A stretch of DNA of 64,000 nucleotides from Conus ventricosus (GCA_018398815.1 CM031628.1:13703026-13767025); one strand, 5' to 3'; counted from the stretch's first letter, positions 32,641 to 45,169 are shown. The notes: generated from the sequence alone by a model not told the origin. Numbers and translations: made by a program.

Positions 32641-33780
32641 TAGGAACTTTTTGCTGTCGCCAAACCCCTTGCGTTTATAATCGCCCTCTTTAGTGTATCA
32701 AAAAACCATCAAAGGCTATCTCACCGTTCTGTTCAAAGTCCGCAAAGTCTGCAAGGTCTTTTAATTCTAAAATTATACACCTCACAGGCGCTAATGTAAT
32801 CCCGATTCTTCTGGCCCAGCGACATGTTTTAGTACAACGCATTTTTTTATTCCAAAACAATGTGAGGTTATCACATTTCACAACTTTCCCCGTTTGTCTT
32901 TGATTTTTTTATTAAATGATCCGACCCTCCCACAAAACTAATCTTTTTTTAACTGAAAATTTGGGAATTGTTTTTAAATTTCTTTAAACGCAATATGCAG
33001 CTTTCCCTGACGGAAGAAGCTCTTTAAAACAGTTGGGGGGCCTTCCATCATATAAGTTTTCATCGTGCCAGCTCATCCAAATGACATAGAGTAATGAATT
33101 TTAATGCAAGATCGAGCGGATTTTCCCCCTCATAAGTAGTTTTGTCTGGCTCAGCAATAAAACTATGAGTGGGTAAATGTAGTTGTAAAGCCCAACATTT
33201 TAGCTAGCTCTCTATCAAAAAAGTAAGATGTTTCTTCTTCTTCAAGCTTAAATGTTAAAATTGTTTTTGATTTGCATTGTTAAGTTTGAGAGTAATGTCA
33301 AAGTTACTCATTGCTTCTTTTAGTGAGCAAAACCCGTAATAACCATCAGGTTTGTTAACTGGCTCATTTTGGTCCCTGCTCTGTTAACTTTTAGAACCTT
33401 ATTATTCTCCCCGGCTTCACTTATATTAAACCTACGACTTTGTAAAATATTTCATGAAGCGCAAACCCTTTTGGCCCCGCATTCGTTATTAAAAGCATTT
33501 TTCTAAAAACGAAGGGGGGTCTTGAGTTGTTATTGTTACAAACATTTTTTGAACAAATTAAAAATGAGTGCATTTTAAATATACTGATGCAAAATATTCT
33601 GTTGGGCCGCACTACATCTTAAAATATAGCAACTGATACTTTGACATTGCTGTGACCAGACTGCCTCTTTTCATAAAAAGGTTTAGTATCCATTGAAGAG
33701 CTATCTTAACCCCCCCATTGAAAACGACCACACCAAGAAAGCGTGGTTGTCATCCGATGCAGTTTTATCAGAACCAGTTA
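32640..33780 (-). pseudogene. Candidate Polinton minor capsid (penton-like) protein
   Basis: Minus-strand segments in shifting frames resemble the minor capsid family of Polintons. YYGFCSLKEAMSNFDITLKL (near 33320) is followed by LTFKLEEEETSYFFD and RELAKMLGF (near 33210). The short 'LA-x-x-LGF' block after a charged beta-strand region is the feature that suggests this. Further segments are NPLDLALKFITLCHLDELA near 33080 and an open run at 32690-32881. It would form vertices of a virion with the major capsid encoded downstream on the plus strand. Assignment is by motif resemblance only; a different structural protein is possible. Confidence 0.45.
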
Positions 33781-33799
33781 AACTTTGCTGTGTTTTGCG

Positions 33800-34500
33800 C
33801 ATAAAATGGGGGGTGGAGTGGCGTATGCTGATCATTTAAATCACCATGATCCTTTGGTGGGTCAGTGTACAGATTTCATTTCTATTACACCCTTCAGGCG
33901 TATTTTGACTGAAAAAATGCGAGGGGCCCTTGCCAAATGACAAACCGTTTAATCCACTCAGAACTAATAGACATGAAGGCTTTTGAAAGGATCTGTAAAG
34001 AATTCAATATTAACATCAAGCGGCTTTAGACAAACGTTGGATCATATCATGGTTAGGCGACCTTTATTTTCGGGGCACGCACAGAAAGTATAACTTGACT
34101 GGCATCCTCCTTTCAAAACTTTTTTTTCAGGCAAAACTGTTCAGCCTGGGTCCCTACAGCAAGAGCATAAACTGCATGGACAACATTTATCTTAGGGCAC
34201 TTCTAAGGGCCTAACTAGAGCGGGAATAGAACGAATAAACGACTCTATTCGCACTTACGTTTGGTGTTTGGCTAGGTTCGCAAGCACAGGCAAGTCAAGC
34301 ATAACTGATCCTTTACTGGCTTTGACGCGCAAAAACAAAACTTAGCAAATTTAGAGGACGCCCTTAATTCTACAGTTGATTTACCTTCAAGTATTTAAAG
34401 ATACCAAAATGTTTTACAATACGCAAGATCAAAAGTAGACTTTGTGTTGGCACTGGTTTATTCATGTGCCTTTGACCCCAGCTCCAGGTAGGAATAATAA
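33800..34500 (+). other. Polinton interior with coding-like plus-strand segments, unassigned
   Basis: Short plus-strand runs such as QNLANLEDALNSTVDLPSSI (near 34360) look protein-like but are broken by stops. No family was recognised with confidence. Confidence 0.3.
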
Positions 34501-34699
34501 ATAAACTATAATAATGAAATTCTTATAGCAGGCATGAACAGAAGGTTGGGAAAAAACGACATAAATTCTGAGCCAAATAAATTACAAGCAGTAAAAGAAC
34601 ACCCAAGATTAAGTCATCTAATCCCCCAAGTCCAAACCCCAAAGTTATTGAAGATCAGCAAAGCTCGCGGACTCTGTTCGCGATGACCATTTAATATGA

Positions 34700-35930
34700 A
34701 AAGACAGCGCTTGTTTTGGATTTATGGCATAGGATTACTTGGTCTTTACTTATTAATATTAACCCCAATATTAAGAGAACTAATGTCCTAAGTGCTCGGC
34801 CATAAAGCCAACTACTTTGCTTGCGTAGACAAAGCAGCTGACAATAATCCCCAATATTCCCGGTAAAGCATCCACGGCTTTACCAGTAATTTTTTTAATA
34901 AATTCGCAAGATGATCAAGCTGGTTTTTTTACCCATGATTTATCAGGCGGGGGCGATGGCGGCGGAGGCACTGGGCTTTGACCACCCCACCCGTAATAGC
35001 CAACACCAGTTTTACTTATTGCAAATCTAAGGCCGTTATAAAAGCTTGCTAATGTGACACCTTGCTCTTAAACAGCGTTCGGATTCGTTCTGCTAGCGTT
35101 GTGTTTCTTATAAAATTCTTTGGATAGTTTCTTTATTTGCTCACTTGAGTTTTGTAATTGTTTCGGTTAGTAGACAAAACTTCTAGTCTTGCTGTCTTTC
35201 TTGTTCAAGATCATGTAGTCTTCGGGTTATTCTTTCTTTAACACCAGGCCCCACGATGCGGTCGTCAGCCTCAACGAGTTTTTCTTTTTCTCTTTTTATA
35301 TGCTCATCTAGTTCACCTAGTTTTGCTAAAGTTTGTTAATTCGCCCCTGATCCTTCTTAAAGCATGATCAAGGGCTCTATTTCGCATGGGTAGCGGCGGG
35401 TCGTGTTATAGTCTTTAAAGCTGTTTCTTCTGAAAAACTGGATTCTGCTTCTATTGCATTTATTATTTCATCTGCGATTGATTTAAATTTTTTAAGTTCC
35501 ATGTTTTGTATTGGTTAGCTGTTGGGAGTTCTTGTAGTGTGTTTTGAAGTTTAGAAAAACTGCATCCCTATCTAATTTTGGCCTAGCAATGCCAAGGCGA
35601 TTTTTTCTGATCTTTCACACTGAGTCTTTGGTATAATTGTACTCTTGGCTAAAAAACTTTGATGGGTTCTGGTTTAGTTGTAAGCGAACCGATTCTCCTT
35701 GATCGCTATTTACAACAAATGACCATCTTCTAATTCAAAATCATTTGGGTCTATAAATGCGGGAGGTTCTTGGCTAAAACTTTTGTAAAATGCTCGACCG
35801 TACTTCTGTAATTCCGCGCATTGAGAGCGCTGAGCGATTGCCGTGTCCAAAAGGGATCATTTCACTCTGTTGTCTCCAGGATCAAAAAACATCATAATCT
35901 TTCTTCGCCTGCAATTCCGGCCTGTTTTTA
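34700..35930 (-). pseudogene. Polinton proline-rich/membrane protein, unknown role
   Basis: Minus-strand gene in several frames. The N-terminal part has VVNSDQGESVRLQLNQNP (near 35700). A charged, coiled-coil-like region follows, beginning MELKKFKSIADEIINAIEAE (35502) and continuing with GVKERITRRLHDLEQERQQ near 35210. Next is a proline linker (PPPPSPPPDKS near 34945) and a hydrophobic segment GKAVDALPGILGIIVS, continuing into a KVVGFMAEHLG motif near 34830. That layout suggests a virion or membrane-associated protein anchored at its C-terminus. I recall similar uncharacterised proteins in other Polintons but no established function. The segments may represent one or two genes. Confidence 0.5.
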
Positions 35931-35963
35931 AATAATTAACTTTTTATTTTTGTTTAGAAAAAA

Positions 35964-37265
35964 AATGTCACAATATATGGCTCGATTCTTGGCCGTATAG
36001 AAAGCTGAAAAAGAACCTTTGGCGTGGGGGAAATGGAAATAAACGGAATATTACTGTTCCAAATAATCCATCTATATTGATGCAGTTCGATTCTTAATGT
36101 TAGATTTCCAGACCTAGGAGCGGATGATTGTCGTGCCGGCTCTGCACGGTTACTGTTTCAAATAGATACTCGCTTCAACAACAGACCAAACCAGAACAGT
36201 TGTCCAGAATTTGGGTCGGGCAATCGTTAGAAAATTTCTGTAAAACTTGAGGGGCAAGAAGTATTTTCTTTAAACAATGCAGACATATTTCTAACCTATT
36301 CTGATCTATGGCTAACCGCGAATGAAAGGGAAGATCTTGCGTGTCAAGGAATTGGCAATGGAAGAGCACTAAGAACTTTGAATAGGCGCGAACTCGCCTC
36401 AGGGAGCTAAACGCAGCAAAAAGGCTCTTACAGCGTGTAAGTGATGGGTATGGTATCGCTTTTCCATCCCCGAGATTTTGAGTTTTAAAAGCAAATGCCC
36501 TTTACTTTCAAGGGCATTAAAAGGACAGATGTCATATGATCCTAACTTTTAATGAATACAAAAACGTGTTATCAAATCAACAGACACCGAAGCAAAGTAC
36601 AGATTTCTGACATCTCGTTAGAGTTTGACGTTGTTAGCAACCTGATTTTCGCAAAGCTGATTGGGGCATCGATATAAGTCCAAACTATATTATATTACGA
36701 AAAAACGTGGTCATCATACAACATATCCTAGATGCAGGGCAGGTCACTATATGGAATTTTAGTTTTAGCGTCTCAGCAAGATCGCTTTAAGGTATTATAT
36801 TGCTTGTGTGAAGATGAAGAACCATTCAAAAGAGGAAGTGAAAAGTTTTTTTAAATCCAAAAATAACGAAAGTCCATTGTTCGATTGGAGGGCAGTCCTA
36901 ACCAAATCTATGCTAGCGGACTTAGACCTTATCATCATTTTGACCGGAAATAAGAAAATTGTTTGGGGGGGTGGGAGGGGGGGTAGATGTTCAACAGCAG
37001 ACCCTTGCGTCTAAAGATCTACACCTTCACAGTGTAGACTGATGATTATTTAACAACAAAATACGGTTTATGGATTGACCTAAGGTCAACGGAGGATAAT
37101 CAGTTACATGGAAGCGGGAGCGAGAGAAACTCTTGAGAGACGTAATAAACATTCAACTTGATAAAGAAGAAGAAGCCGTTAATCAGCTTTAATGTACATT
37201 TGTTTTTATTATATGAGGCGAGGCTGATATTGAAGGTAGCTGAATTACAAGATTTACAATTATAA
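35964..37265 (+). pseudogene. Polinton major capsid protein (double jelly-roll)
   Basis: Plus strand, about 430 codons in at least four frames. Segments in order: FPDLGADDC (near 36105), KLEGQEVFSLNNADIFLTY with following SDLW (near 36245), LKGQMSYDLTFNEYKNVLS (near 36515), EDEEPFKRGSEKF (near 36815), and YGLWIDLRSTEDNQLHGSG (37060-37116) with NQL and the hydrophobic end near 37180-37262. These fit the conserved points of the Polinton major capsid, which builds an icosahedral shell in related virus-like particles. A likely start is the ATG at 35964 and the stop is near 37263. Frameshifts make the copy non-functional as assembled. Confidence 0.75.
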
Positions 37266-37950
37266 ATTTATTTTTATTTATAAAAAGCATGTCTGTTCAG
37301 GTTTATCCAAATGTGCTCAGCACCGCAAAACGAAGAGATAGCAGGCATTTATGCTTGCTGAAAGTAAAAACATTCAGATTAACATACATTCACAATGCAA
37401 CAGAAACTAGGAGCAGGACTTTCATAATACAGACAAAACCAACGAGGTATTCTGCGCCTTTAATGTGGTACTTTGTATCAATACTGGAGCATCGACTATA
37501 AGCCCCTCTATTCAGCAGGATCGTAGTGTAGGCCTCTTAGCAACAGGCATAGGTGCACCAGGCTGCTTGAACCTCTTGGCGGATTGTCTTTGTCGCGGTC
37601 TGTGTTCATTAGCTGTAAGTGCTGCTAGCAAAAAAATAAAAACTAAACTCCAAAAGAACACAGCTATGGTTCAAAACTAAAACGGCAAAACTTAGCTCGT
37701 TCAAACGGACAATAAATATAAAGCGCTAGCTGACTCAAACATCACGGAATGAAGAATTTTGTCGTTTACAGGCGATTTTTGATGCTACAAAAGACAAAAG
37801 TTTGTCTTCAAAGAAAGGCAAGGGAACAAGTTTTCTCAACAGCCACGACCGCCGAGCAGATAAAAAAGGATGCTTTAAAAAAAAGTAAAACGAAACATTA
37901 ATTTGTTCTTAAACAGCTCAATTAACTATGCCAAAGGGGTTTATACTTTA
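37266..37950. other. Polinton interior between capsid and polymerase
   Basis: Contains a 70-codon plus ORF (37289-37501) and other small frames. No domain was recognised. It may be the N-terminal part of the polymerase gene or a small accessory gene. Confidence 0.35.
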
Positions 37951-40900
37951 GTTATGAGTCCAAGCGCAAAAATGACCGTTGATATGGGTTCTGATTTTGT
38001 ATTTTTTTTTAATTTAAATAAATGTTTTGAGTTAGAAAAGAGACTCAAACATGGCTAGATATATGAAGGACAAGACGAATTTTTTGGAAGCAATGCAAGA
38101 AAATTTGTAAGAGCACTGAATGAATTGATTTAGAAGGTCATGATACAGCAAGCGTATCGGGCAAGTGTTGGTCATGCTATTTCTCAAGTTCCAAGTAAAT
38201 ACAAAAGCCCGCCGTTAAAGTATTGTTAGTGTTTTAAATTGGACTATGTATACAATAAATGAGAAAATCTAGAAGTCCGGGTCTCAAAAAACCAGCGACT
38301 ATTCTTTCTCTATTGGACTTCTTAACGCTGTTGGGCAGACGAACTCTTGCACAGTTTGACGGCTGCTGCTGAGAAGCCAAAATGGAGGCTCAGGTTGGTC
38401 AGAGGGCGAAGTCCTAGGATCAGATTAAAACAGGTCTAAGTAGCAACGATTGTTGGCAAGGTCTCACATTCCACTTACCTCAGCATTAGTCGCAAAAATG
38501 CAGGTTAACATAAAAGATAAGAAAAACAAATGTTTATGGGGTGTGTTCTTGAAAGGGCTGCATTACGCGCAAAAAACGCAGAGGAGTGTCTAATATCACC
38601 TTAACATCAATGATCTTAACTTTAGTGGGGTGTCCTTTACTGGTAGTGTAGACCAAATTGATCGGTTTGAAGAACAAAACAAACAATAACTGTTAATGTT
38701 AACATGGGATGAGGAAACAAATTTGGTGCAATTAAAGTGTCCAAGAACAGTCCAACGATAGGCGAGGCCAGACAAACATCATTGTGACTTACTACTGTTG
38801 CTTTCACCAGCGGGGCTACCGCATTACCATTGATTCGAACAATGAGTAAACTATGCAGCATGTTCAAAGAATGGGCTTAAACAAGAATGTGCAGAAAATG
38901 TTTTTAACAGAATGCCATCTGTTCAAGCCGCAAGCGTACATAAGGAAACATTGTATCGGCCCAGTGCTGTAATACAGAACTAATTACGCCCCACCTGGAT
39001 CCTAAGTTAGTTTTCTGAACTGGATAAAAAACTGCCAACATTCTTCCATATGTTGTATACGCAGACTTTGAATCACTTCATGTTCCTATTGAGGGCCTAG
39101 CGCCCAAAAAACTTCGAAAACAGTCTCTAAGTGTGTAAATCATCAGATATGTTCCATTTGCTGCATTATTGTTAGGTGGATGGGTTTTTTCAGAGCCAGA
39201 ATTATACAGAGGGCCTAATGCTGAAAAATACTCCCTTTAGAACGCATGCAGAAAGTGAGTAATGGAAGTTTAATAATCTAAACTTATTGAAAATCATAAT
39301 GGCGCTGAAGCACCAACAACAGTATGAATCAGCCACGCATTGTTGGATTTCAAGTGGTTCTAGGACTCTCATCAGACGCAGAGAATCCAAAAGTACTCGA
39401 GACCATGATCACATTAGCGGAAAGTTCAGAGGAGCGGGCGCAAAACAAAATGCAATCTTCAACTACAATTTGATCCTAAGACAAGGAAGTGCATCTTCTT
39501 TCACAACTTGCGAGGTTACGACTCTATCTTATAATGAAAGCAGATGGTCGATGCCTTCCGGGTAGCATGCATTTGCACAGTCTACGACAAGTACATGTGC
39601 TTTAAACTAAAGAAATGTCTTTTTATGAGACTATATTGCAACACACGATTGGTTTCATTGCGTCACTTGGCTATGTCCTTAAGGCCTGCCCAATAACGGA
39701 AGAATATTTTGACTTTTCAACTCTTGTTTAGAACGGGCGTTTTACCCTTTATTGGGAGTAATGACGTTGGGAAGGTTTGATGAAGATACACTTCCACCTA
39801 ATGGGCGCGTTCTTTTAGTTTAGAGGAAAGGACATACGTCGACTCCGGATTACCAGCCTGCTCAAGAAGCGTGGCAGAAGTTAGGTTTGTTATAACGATG
39901 GGAGACTATCATGTTTCATACTTAATTGGCGATCGAGTTTTGTTGGCGGACCGTCTTTGAAATTACAGAAAGACCTGCATGAAAACATTATAGAAAATTA
40001 TTAAAAAAATAAAATTAAAAATCCTGAGATCCTGCGCTTTATATTTCTGCGCCCGGGCAGTAATGAGTATGGACGCTTCTTAAATTTACTGGAGTACAGA
40101 TTGATTTATTGTCTGACCTACCAATGATTCAGATGATTGAAAAGGATTGATGGGGAATTAGTATGGCGTCGCATCATTACTGTAAGCAAACAAATACTTG
40201 GACGATTATGATCCATGTTAAAAGGTTCTAACTATCTCATGTATTTAGACGCAAACATTCTGTATGGTTGGGCAAATGGCGCAATCACTTCCCTTACGTA
40301 ACGTTAAAAATGTACACAGGTTCGAATATTATTCAAAAAAGCATTAAAGTGGTTGAGCAGTTTAAACGCCTGATCAACAGCGTGGTTTCATTCTGAAGTT
40401 GACTTTGAATATCTCATGACTCCATGACCTGCCTAATGATATCCATTAGCAGCAGGAAGTTAAAAGAAGGATCAAGAGAACCACCTAAACTTGAGCCCAA
40501 TCTTCGAGGGCAAAATAAATTATGTCGGTCATTTACAGACTTCTGCAATTTTATTTAAGACATGGGTTGACGCTGACAGCAGTTCACGCATAATTGCTTT
40601 TGATCAAGAACGTTCATGAAACCATACATCATGAAGAACACTGATCTTAGAACTAAATCCACTGATGCCTCAGAAAAAGACTTTTTTTTAAGCTGATGTA
40701 CATACAGCAGTTTTGGAAAGGGATTGGAGAATCGCACAAGCGCAAAGACCGTCAGATTAGTCACCAAGAGAACGAAGCAATTAAGCTGACTTCAAAACCT
40801 AATTATAGGACTTCAGAAGGATTTCATGCTCACTTTTTGGATATGATGAACAAAAAGAAAAGTCAATTGGACAAACCTGAATTATTGGGTTTACTGTTTA

Positions 40901-41470
40901 GCATTATCAAGCTTTTGATGTTAGAATTTCTTTATGACTACTTTAAGCCCTCGTATCTGAGTCCAGAGTACTTTACACAGATACAGATAGTTTTGTTATA
41001 GGTATCCACTGAAGACAATCTTATAAAGCTGAAACCGAAGTGGTAAAGGCCATGCGGCGATGGTATGATACATCGGATTACCCTAAAGATTCGCCCTTTG
41101 CATTATATTACTACAAGAAGGTTTTAGGAAAGAGGAAGGTTGATTTATCTGGAAAGGTGATCAAGGAGAATGTGGGCTAAGGTCAAATATGTTCAGTATT
41201 TCGAGCAGGAGGGAAAATCATTAAGAAAGAAAGGGAATATCTCGCAGTGTTGGTGCAGTAAATTATCAATGTACAAACTACAAAGAAGCATTGTTTTGGG
41301 CAATAAGACTTTTCATCATGACAACGTAAACTGCGATCTAATCTACATGTCTCAACAACATAGCACTTTTGTAACAAGAAGTCATTAGATAGAACAAACA
41401 CAAACGAGTATTTGTTAATCCGGGGAGTTTTCATATGCATTCGGGCAATGGAGAACGCCTAAACAGGGGG
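37950..41470 (+). pseudogene. polB: Protein-primed DNA polymerase B of Polinton
   Basis: Plus strand, about 1,170 codons in many frames. Recognisable points in order: KKNKCLWGVFLKGLHY near 38525; a Cys/His region near 38800; exonuclease motif VVYADFES (39052-39075); THCW...DHDHISGKFRG (39345-39433), a metal-binding HNH-like insertion typical of this family; FFHNLRGYDS (39496-39525); polymerase motif A YLDANILYGW (40242-40271); the motif B region near 40700-40760; and motif C YTDTDSFVI (40974-41000) with both catalytic Asp. A conserved tail, TSDYPKDSPFALYYYKKVLGK, lies at 41068-41130. It would replicate the element with a protein primer. Length is normal for the family. Confidence 0.9.
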
Positions 41471-41839
41471 GGTGATATTTTTCAAAATTTTATTATAAGA
41501 TCAATCATGCTTCCTCAATTCATTTTAAATCTTTTCTCATGTTTGCTTGACGAGTTAGAAATTTTTTTTATTATTCAGATATTCTTATTCCCAATTTGGG
41601 GGGGTTTGAGTTGTAGGTGTGCTCGGGATGATTTAGCCATGCATTGTTTATCCTCGAATGTTCCTTCATAGCACTTTACACCGCCTGAAATGATTACCGC
41701 ATCATTTTCAAGGTCTTCATCCGTTTACCATTCTTTTTGGTCTTTCGTTTGCGCTTCATTCTGAGCTTCCATTTTAAAATTCAAATATATTTACGTAAAT
41801 TAATTAAGCGGAACGTGTCTGGGGAATTATCTGCAGTTT

Positions 41840-42778
41840 TCTTTCACAAAAGATCTTTGAGGGAGCTGGTTGTTTGTTGTGTCAAGTTTCTCGTAAATAA
41901 TAACGGGCGGATTCATTTTTACAATTCTTTTTATTTCATATGGGTCAACACTCCAAACTGGATCCGGTCTTCTTTTGCCCTCTAATGCGAGTGTCCCCTT
42001 CTGCTTCCCCCGGTAAATAAACGGTACCTTTCTTTCAATCCAAACGGTAATAGTTTGCCGGATGAAGACTCTCTTCAGCTACATTTATTGTTTTTCTTTT
42101 GATTGTTGTATCTGGCTTTAGTCCTTTATATTCTTCATTATTCTTGCGCCGCAAAAAACTGGGGGCAGTCTTCTAAACCATTCTGTGTTGCGAGAATTGT
42201 CAAGAAGCTCTCTGTGACTGTGATACTGGTAGGAAGACAGTCTTTCAGCTAACTGCTTTGTAAAGTTTTCACTAAAGCCTGTTGATCTGTGAACTCCGGG
42301 AATGCCTCTTCTAATAGTAAACTCGTGTTTTTACAATAATGGATTCACTGGCCTTTAAATTCTTTTACATCATCAACTTGAATCATGCGAGGGTAAGTTA
42401 AAGGGCCTCGGTTTGGTATATCAGTTGGTATGGCAACGCAACAGCAGAAGCACTCCTTTTTGTGTTTATGGTTCTGGCATCTTTATAATCTTGAAGCTAT
42501 GTCAATGACTGTGAGGCGTACTTCAATCTTTTTCGTCTGAATACTATCAGAGGAGTTAATATAGAAAGATCATTTGATGGGTGTCGTTTGTAGTTGTGTT
42601 CACAAAGTGATGGCCTCTGTATTCGTCTAGGGGCAGGTAAATAAATTTGCCATATCGCTTTTTAGAAAACCATTCCTTTGCTGTTTGTTCACTGACTCCC
42701 GCTGCGAGGCTTAGTTTTTAAATGCTGTGATGCCCTTCCCAATTTTCCTCTTGGTGCGAATAATAGATTTTGTTCATT
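41840..42778 (-). pseudogene. int: Polinton retroviral-type integrase (rve)
   Basis: Minus strand, convergent with the polymerase gene. It starts at the ATG at 42778 (MNKIYYSHQEENW), with an N-terminal helix-turn-helix-like part containing SEQTAKEWFSKKRYGKFIYL near 42680. The catalytic core has LTVIDIASR (near 42500-42535, first Asp), IQVDD (42370-42384, second Asp) and FSENFTKQLAERL (near 42262, Glu about 37 residues later), giving a D,D-37-E arrangement. Then come TEWFRRLPPV near 42180, NEEYKGLKPD near 42130 and C-terminal DPVWSVDPYEIKRIV near 41950. It inserts element DNA into the genome. Several frameshifts are present. The upstream gene ends only about 14 bp before this start. Confidence 0.85.
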
Positions 42779-42791
42779 TTTTTATTCAGCC

Positions 42792-43199
42792 AATATTATG
42801 CGCAACAAATACACGACGGTCAATTGCCAACGCAAAATAAACGCGATTTCTTGCATCTTTTGTTTTTCTGATGGTTGTTAAAAAGTCACTGAATTTTGGT
42901 GGGGGCAATGTCTGGATGGTTTGCCTGTTACTAGATTATATTGTTTTCTTGCCTGATCAAATCTTTTAAAATGTAAGCTGGCATGCCCTGTCTTTTCAGT
43001 GTGTCATTAATAAAATCTAACTGCTCAAGTCGCTTGCCCTTTCATAGCGTTCTTGTGCAGCTGCTAGTTGCTCCATAGCTTTGTTATGTCTTTTTCTCTC
43101 GCCCGTCTTCCCGCCCTGTTTACGAAATGGAGTACTTCCTCTAAAAGCAAGCGCATTCACCACAGGCGCGGATATCATTATTGCGAGTTGTGAAGCCAA
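42792..43199 (-). pseudogene. Small conserved Polinton protein upstream of integrase, unknown function
   Basis: Minus strand. A clean 60-codon start, MASQLAIMISAPVVNALAFR, leads into a Lys/Arg/Gln-rich helix (RKRHNKAMEQLAAAQERYER). Frameshifted segments follow: LEQLDFINDTLKRQGMPAYI near 42985 and KDARNRVYFALAIDRRVFV ending at a stop near 42792. The complete protein would be about 135 residues: a short hydrophobic N-terminus, then a charged helix. It lies immediately before integrase on the same strand, probably co-transcribed. I recall similar proteins in other Polintons without known activity. Confidence 0.55.
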
Positions 43200-43249
43200 T
43201 TTTTAATAAAATTGTATTTTTTTCTTGACATATTTTTATATTGTCTGGA

Positions 43250-43475
43250 TTATTCCTTGCTTAAATCTAGAAAAACTTTCGTAGCAACCGAAGCTGCAAT
43301 GATAGCAATTAGCTTTGCTGCTGAATCTCAAAGTCTAGTTTGCCAGTTCTGCTGGTTTAATTCTTAACAAGCTTTTCCCAAGCCATTGAGTATCCTACAC
43401 TTAGACTCCAATACAGCAGATGGTGTTATTACGAAGGTTAGCAATAGTTTTTTCGGTGCTTCATTTTAAAATAAA
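43250..43475 (-). other. Possible small hydrophobic Polinton ORF
   Basis: Minus-strand runs such as LLLTFVITPSAVLESKCRIL (near 43430) and SAAKLIAIIAASVATKVFLD (near 43290) are frame-broken but protein-like, with one or two hydrophobic helices. The function is unknown. It lies between the gene upstream of integrase and a divergent plus-strand gene. Confidence 0.35.
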
Positions 43476-43552
43476 ATAAATTTAATTATTAAAAAACATG
43501 AAACAGTTATGATCTACTACAAGCTACAAAGGCAGCTAAACCTTCCTGAATT

Positions 43553-43985
43553 ATGAATGACCCAGCTGATGACCAAGCTATTATGCCCAAAAAGAGATGC
43601 TGTTATTCATTGGCAGATGGTGGAAAAAAAAAACAGTTCCTCGGAACTGAATTCAGCATAGAACAGATTCAAACAATGTCGCCGCAAGAATTTTTTTAAA
43701 GTATCAGAACAGGTATGAAGCGCAGCTGGGGTTAGAATGGTGGAAAGTGTGGGGCTACGGTTCTTGTTTGTACACTAAACTAGTCAGTAGATTTGCTCCC
43801 ATTGGATATGAACAAGACTTACGTATGATTTAACGCAAGATCCTGTTTTAACACAGTTCATTAGAGTCCTCTAGCGGTGTGATTTATACTATAGATTTGA
43901 ACATTGTTATCGCATAATCATGGGATTAATAACTTTTTAATCCCTATAGATTTTATTTCCTTCAAAATGAACGTCTGGGGAAAAT
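43553..43985 (+). pseudogene. Conserved Polinton protein of unknown function (plus strand)
   Basis: Starts ATG at 43553 (MNDPADDQAIMPKKRCCYSL), continues with SIEQIQTMSPQEFF and the frame-shifted segment KYQNRYEAQLG near 43700, then VESVGLRFLFVH and YDLTQDPVLTQFIRVL near 43830. Arrangement and composition look like a protein repeatedly found near integrase and polymerase in Polintons, but I cannot name its function. At least two stops or frame changes occur. It is divergent from the integrase operon. Confidence 0.45.
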
Positions 43986-44059
43986 CAGCAGAAGTCAGAA
44001 AAACACGGAACTGGTGCTGGAGAAAGTAACCAAGCCAGAAAATCATCAGGAAAACACTG

Positions 44060-44400
44060 AACCAGGCGGAGACCATTAAAAATTCCTGGCGTGTTGAGCT
44101 GGAAAAAAATTAGGCAGAGTGGAACAGACAAAAACATTATTATGTTACAGCATTATGAAAACCTAAACCAGCCAGCGACAGAACAAGTTGACTTCAATGC
44201 CAGCTATAAAAAACTCCACGGATACAAGGGCCCCAGTCTTCCTGGAAATATTGAACTTTTAAAACTGTGCCATTTTTGGCGCCCTTGCTGCGCTGTTGGG
44301 GGGCCGTTATTATGGCTATAAAATATATACACAATGGCAACAGTAAGAAAAAAAGTTAAACAAACTGAACCGTAAATACAGAAAAAGACATGCACGCCAA
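44060..44400 (+). other. Small Polinton ORF, unknown
   Basis: A 76-codon plus-strand ORF (44091-44321) containing NASYKKLHGYKGPSLPGNIE, followed in another frame by a basic tail (KKKVKQTE near 44350). It is not a recognised family. The basic, proline-containing end could suit a DNA-binding core protein. Confidence 0.35.
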
Positions 44401-44929
44401 AACCGCCAATAACAAAGCCTCATTTTGATCCATTTATAATGGATTAATATTTAAATTTTTAATAAAAATAGATCATGGCGTATTATAAAAAATGATTAAA
44501 GTCAATAAATAAAGACATAAAGTCTATAAAAGACATTTCCATAGGACCAGAATTGTAATCATGTGGTGTTTGCTTTGGGCTTTGTAAGACTTCCTTACGA
44601 GCTATGCAGAGAACGCGAGCAAGACATCCTCAACGATGACGCGTTTTTTGAGGCGTGTGTGTACTATATTAGGCATCTACTATTTCGATAAAAACATAGC
44701 TTGTATTTTTTTGTTAATTATAAGATAACTTATTAAGAACTTGGTTGTACTTAAAGGATGGATTAATCAAGGAACTTATCAAGAAATTATTAAGAACTTA
44801 CTTAAGAACTGATCAAGACTTTTAAGAACCTTATTAAAAACTTGGGCGGATAACTTGAGAATGATTATGGGGACAACTTAGAGTAACTTAAGTAAGAACT
44901 TGAGAATAACTTGTTTAAAAACTTAGAAG

Positions 44930-45065
44930 GAACTTGAGTGTGTGCATGCGTGGGTGAGCGGAGGTGGCGGCGGTGGGGGTGGGGGTGTGTGCATGCGTGG
45001 GGGCAGGACAAAACCAAACAACAAACACACATAGGACAGTCCAGGGGTGGGGGTGGGGGACGTGC
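44930..45065. repeat. GT/G-rich low-complexity tract
   Basis: Two 'gtgtgcatgcgtgggtg' blocks about 45 bp apart within G-rich sequence. Confidence 0.7.
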
Positions 45066-45169
45066 GTGCGGGGGGTAGGCCACAACACACAAACAAATAG
45101 TAGAACTCTAGGGCCACTTCTGGCTTTGTGACTAACAGGCTGTGTCTCGCGCGCAAACTCAACAACCAA

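Noticed and set aside
36175..36369. Minus-strand ORF inside the capsid region
   Set aside because: Shadow of the plus-strand major capsid frame, which has conserved segments.
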